A DNA stretch of 64,000 nucleotides, taken from the NCBI GenBank assembly GCA_022072445.1, contig JAJVHV010000005.1, positions 1 through 64,000 on the forward strand. The letters are read 5' to 3'. The notes under the pieces were generated by a model. It had not been told where the DNA came from. It did not search any database and was given only the letters and a program-made list of their open reading frames with translations. Within the stretch, counting starts at the first letter, position 1; each line of letters opens with the position of its first letter. Below are positions 61,317-64,000 of the stretch, piece by piece. A program made the translations under genes and the position numbers. The stretch comes from Phycisphaerae bacterium (GTDB taxonomy: Bacteria; Planctomycetota; Phycisphaerae; UBA1845; Fen-1342).

Positions 61317-62342
61317 TCAAACCACGAGCGCGAGCAGTGCTCCGGCCCGTTCGTCCGCTTCTGTGCGCTCACCCGCGTTCTTAATCTTGCCCGCAAGCCG
61401 GGTCAGGGCATCGACGATACTGAAGATCGTGAATCTTCCGTTCGCGCGGGCCAGCTCCAGCGCCTCCTTCGCCACGCTCCGTGGAATGCCCTGCTTCGCC
61501 AGGAGTTTCGTGACTTCCTCGGCGTCGCTCCCGAGCGTGGTCTCCATCGCCTTGCCGATCGTCTTGACGAATCCGTCGCGGCGCTGGTCGCGTTTTTCGA
61601 CCAGGCCGGCGATCAGCCGCCGCACTTCGCCCAGGCACTCATGCACGTTTGCCGTGTGCTTGCGGGAAAAGTCGACCACTTCGACCGCGTCCCAGACGAT
61701 GTGGTTCTGGCAGACCGCCTGGAACCAGAACGTCTGCATGCCGACCGAGCGCTTGCCGACCTCCGAGTTCCAGAGGAAAAACCCCGGCGCGAACGCCTCG
61801 CCGTTGATCTCCGCCCAGCCGAGCGGGTCAATCAGGAACACGAACATATCCTGCTCGCCGCAGTACAGGCCCGTGCCGCCGTTGGCGGCCGTTTGCGGCG
61901 GCTGAAAGTCGGTCGCGAATTCGCGCACGATGTTCAGCAGGTCCACGTTGTGGAGTCGCGTGTAAGCCGTGCCATGAATCGAGCGAATCGAGTCATCCTG
62001 CGTAAGAAGCTGAAGCGGCTTTTCACCGCTCGGCATCGTCTCCCGAAAGATCTGTGCTGCCGTGCCGGCCGAGACCCGGTTCACTGTCTCCTTGCTCACT
62101 CCGGCCAGGCGGCAGAGCTGGCCAAAGCTCCAATCGTTGAGCGCGAACTCACCGTCGTTGCCGACGGTAACGCGGAACCGGCCCCCGGTCGGCGCCGGCT
62201 GAATCGACTGCGGCGGGTGCCAGCGGTCGATCGATGCGGTGCGCGTCGTGTAGCAATGCTCGTACAGCGATTGCAGCGAATCGAAGCGTTCATCCGGTCC
62301 GCGCCGGAACAGCTCGTTTGAAGCGCGTGTCAGTGTCTCCAT
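61317..62342 (-). CDS. Second DUF932 protein
   Basis: A 341-residue protein: METLTRASNELFRRGPDERF start set by AAGGAG (spacing 8). It keeps the DUF932 phrases DMFVFLIDPLGWAEINGEAF, APGFFLWNSEVGKRSVGMQT, FWFQAVCQNHIVWDAVEVVD and the end KIKNAGERTEADERAGALLA. It is about 60% like the copy at 53088 and lacks its Pro/Asp-rich insert (residues about 155-180). Inverted relative to that copy and bounded by the same inverted repeats. Confidence 0.9.
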   Translation of the reverse strand: METLTRASNELFRRGPDERFDSLQSLYEHCYTTRTASIDRWHPPQSIQPAPTGGRFRVTVGNDGEFALNDWSFGQLCRLAGVSKETVNRVSAGTAAQIFRETMPSGEKPLQLLTQDDSIRSIHGTAYTRLHNVDLLNIVREFATDFQPPQTAANGGTGLYCGEQDMFVFLIDPLGWAEINGEAFAPGFFLWNSEVGKRSVGMQTFWFQAVCQNHIVWDAVEVVDFSRKHTANVHECLGEVRRLIAGLVEKRDQRRDGFVKTIGKAMETTLGSDAEEVTKLLAKQGIPRSVAKEALELARANGRFTIFSIVDALTRLAGKIKNAGERTEADERAGALLALVV

Positions 62343-62406
62343 GCAAAATCTCCTTGAAAGTGCCGCGTTTGCGATTGAGAAAAGAACCCCGTCCAAACCG
62401 TGAATT

Positions 62407-62422
62407 GCACCACCGGCCTCTC
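62407..62422. repeat. DUF932 cassette inverted repeat, 5' side of cassette 2
   Basis: GCACCACCGGCCTCTC; complement GAGAGGCCGGTGGTGC. It lies 64 bp upstream of the gene start, the same kind of position as 53028-53043 relative to 53088. Confidence 0.7.
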
Positions 62423-62695
62423 GTGGCGCGGAGTAACGCCCCACGAGTACCGGGAAATCTGTCTACCCCGCGTTTGGTCCTGAAAGAGCGATAGACGAAG
62501 TGAGAAACGGAGCAGCAGAAGGCGAACGCCAGCGCAATGGTTCAATCTGAACGATGTGCGTACGCCCCGTAGCCGTCATGGCCGGCCGGCGTAGTCGGCA
62601 CGTGATACGACGGCAAACGCCGTTCTACTGCTCTCGTGCTGAGTGTGGCACGATTCGCGATCATTAGTAAAGCGCGTCGACAAAAAAACGTTGCG

Positions 62696-63682
62696 TCAGT
62701 CGTTTGATGAGCGCCGGGCCGCGTGAATCGGTTCCCAGCGCTGCTCGCGGTCAAGCGCCTGCCGTAACCACTGCACGCGACCCAGACCCATCCGGATGTG
62801 GTTGTATTTCAAGGCGATCGAGCTGGCACGGGCCAGTTCGTCGTTGCCGCCATAGGCGATTTCGCGGTCGAATCGGCTGAGCGCTTCAACGCCTTTCTCG
62901 ATGATCTCCTCGTAGCGACGCCGGTCCTCCGCGAGTCGCTCGGTTTCCATCGCCAGCAATTCCCGCACGCGGGCCAGCCGCTTGGCCGGGTTCTTTGGCA
63001 AATCGCGCTCCAGCCATCGCCCCGCGTCCTCGGCTGGAGCAATTTCGGCGAACGTGAGCGGCTGCGCGTTATCCCCCGCCCAGTAGTAATGCCATGGGTG
63101 GCCGGGGTCGTAAGGCAGCCGCCTCGGCGTTCCTGCAACCTGGCGGCGAACCCAGGTGTCAAGTTCGCGCGACGCATCGGAACCGAACCCCTCCTCGAAC
63201 GCGGCGAGCATGTTCGCGTAGCTCGATTGAAGCTGATCGAGTTCGCGACGCCAGCGTTCGGTAGCCCGTTCCGTCGCCTCTGCCGTCTTCATCATGCGCC
63301 CGGTCCGCGGGTCAACGCCCGTACGAATCGCCTCCTGGAGAGCCTCTGCTTCGACGAGCGTGCAAATCAGCTCGTGCACGTGCTCCTGAGTCAAGGCTGC
63401 GACGGCGTGCTCATCCGGTGCAATCGGTCCATTCAGATCAAGGCCGAATACGCCCGCCTCAATGGCGGTTCGCAGTGGTTTGCAAATCGGAGGCGCTTCA
63501 TGCGATTCTTCGTCGAAATCGGCAGCAGGCGCCGCCGCGTTGTCGTGCGACGCGACCGCGTCGTCCGGGGTCTGCTCAAAGACGATTGGCGGACGCGAAG
63601 CGGCATCGTCGTTCGCCGGTTGCGGCGATGACTCGGGCTTGACTGCGTCGCCCCATAGGGAAAGTTGCTGCATGTTCGGCAT
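62696..63682 (-). CDS. Conserved-type hypothetical protein
   Basis: A 328-residue protein, MPNMQQLSLWGDAVKPESSP, with a disordered Ala/Asp-rich first 70 residues and a helical rest: ALTQEHVHELICTLVEAEAL, QSSYANMLAAFEEGFGSDAS, PGHPWHYYWAGDNAQPLTFA, AKRLARVRELLAMETERLAE. Coiled-coil-like heptads lie at about 215-270. The LSLWG start resembles short helicase- or clamp-binding peptides but I cannot assign a function. It follows the cupin gene on the same strand after an 82-bp gap. Confidence 0.7.
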   Translation of the reverse strand: MPNMQQLSLWGDAVKPESSPQPANDDAASRPPIVFEQTPDDAVASHDNAAAPAADFDEESHEAPPICKPLRTAIEAGVFGLDLNGPIAPDEHAVAALTQEHVHELICTLVEAEALQEAIRTGVDPRTGRMMKTAEATERATERWRRELDQLQSSYANMLAAFEEGFGSDASRELDTWVRRQVAGTPRRLPYDPGHPWHYYWAGDNAQPLTFAEIAPAEDAGRWLERDLPKNPAKRLARVRELLAMETERLAEDRRRYEEIIEKGVEALSRFDREIAYGGNDELARASSIALKYNHIRMGLGRVQWLRQALDREQRWEPIHAARRSSND

Positions 63683-63764
63683 AGGGCCTCGACGGTTCGA
63701 CTCATGACCGTTCGAGGTTGTTATGCCGAGTCCTTCCCCCTATGTGACGTAACCGCGAGACCCG

Positions 63765-64000
63765 CTACTGAATCAGTGCCTCGCGCGGCGTCCATCGCAT
63801 CGGGGGCAACGTGTATTGCCGCGGGTCCTCAAAGGAGATCTCCGGGCTGTGATACGACAGCAACAGCAGGTTTTCGTTCTCGGCGCTGAAGGTGTGCAGC
63901 AGATTCCGCGTGAACACGAGCACATCGCCCGCATGCACGTCCGTCGAACGAATGTCGTTCCCGCGAAACGCCCGCCAATGCTCCTCCGACCACCAGAAGC
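63765..64000 (-). CDS. Cupin-domain protein, C-terminal part (partial)
   Basis: The last 78 codons of a gene that enters from the right edge: FWWSEEHWRAFRGNDIRSTD, VHAGDVLVFTRNLLHTFSAE, NENLLLLSYHSPEISFEDPR, QYTLPPMRWTPREALIQ. The segment G-D-V-L-V-F-x-x-x-x-x-H-T-F is the second conserved cupin motif with its metal-binding His. Stop is TAG at 63765-63767. Substrate unknown. Confidence 0.75.
   Translation of the reverse strand, partial: FWWSEEHWRAFRGNDIRSTDVHAGDVLVFTRNLLHTFSAENENLLLLSYHSPEISFEDPRQYTLPPMRWTPREALIQ

Overview
The window (about 60-65% GC) looks like a chromosomal accessory region from a planctomycete, probably an uncultured Phycisphaerae-like lineage. The grounds are several exported proteins with dockerin-type Ca-binding repeats or PEP-CTERM sorting signals, an X6/TIGR02999-type ECF sigma factor translationally coupled to a Ser/Thr kinase with a TPR-rich tail, a small Cys-rich protein typical of the phylum, and peptidylprolyl isomerase and beta-lactamase-fold housekeeping genes. 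Taxonomy is inferred from gene content only.

Layout. 1-7 kb: the edge of an IS that abuts an RHS-like remnant, then a dockerin protein, a small zinc-ribbon-like protein, a putative outer-membrane beta-barrel, a cyclophilin-FKBP fusion and a serine hydrolase. 7.0-8.4 kb: non-coding, with the 5' half of a tRNA-Gly gene and a PEP-CTERM remnant. 8.4-14.2 kb: four exported proteins, including a long trimeric-adhesin-like protein with an S74 endosialidase-chaperone end and 45-bp internal repeats. 14.3-18 kb: LuxR-type regulator, ECF sigma factor and kinase. 18.2-28.1 kb: core of a mobilizable element, with a TraD/VirD4-like coupling ATPase, a divergent MobF relaxase, a small methyltransferase, ArdA antirestriction protein and small plasmid-type genes. 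These share a promoter-like motif and a repeated intercistronic hairpin. 28.5-31.9 kb: a truncated IS630-type HTH protein, then about 1.5 kb without genes but full of strong hairpins (candidate giant structured RNA), followed by two small genes with very strong ribosome-binding sites.

32.0-52.7 kb: one long co-directional defence operon. It encodes an XRE-SNF2 helicase-DUF3883 fusion, a membrane protein, two metallo-beta-lactamase-fold proteins, a DUF3644-like protein with an apparent AUC start, a DUF1156 DNA methylase, a DUF262/HNH protein, a DUF499 ATPase, and a giant methylase plus strawberry-notch-type helicase that contains a nested small gene. 53.0-62.4 kb: two DUF932 cassettes and one partial copy, all bounded by the same roughly 16-bp inverted repeat. 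Among them lie a CHAT-NB-ARC-TPR (STAND) protein, a broken integrase joined to a ClpX fragment, and an HExxH toxin-like gene overlapping its partner. 62.7-64 kb: a conserved hypothetical gene and the end of a cupin gene.

Taken together, the region from the tRNA half (7.9 kb) to the dead integrase (59 kb) reads as a composite island of mobilization genes, antirestriction genes, a modification-linked anti-phage operon and a STAND protease-type effector. The best candidates for something undescribed are the 29.46-31.03 kb RNA with its two linked genes, the inverted-repeat-bounded DUF932 cassettes, and the expanded DUF1156/DUF499 defence operon.
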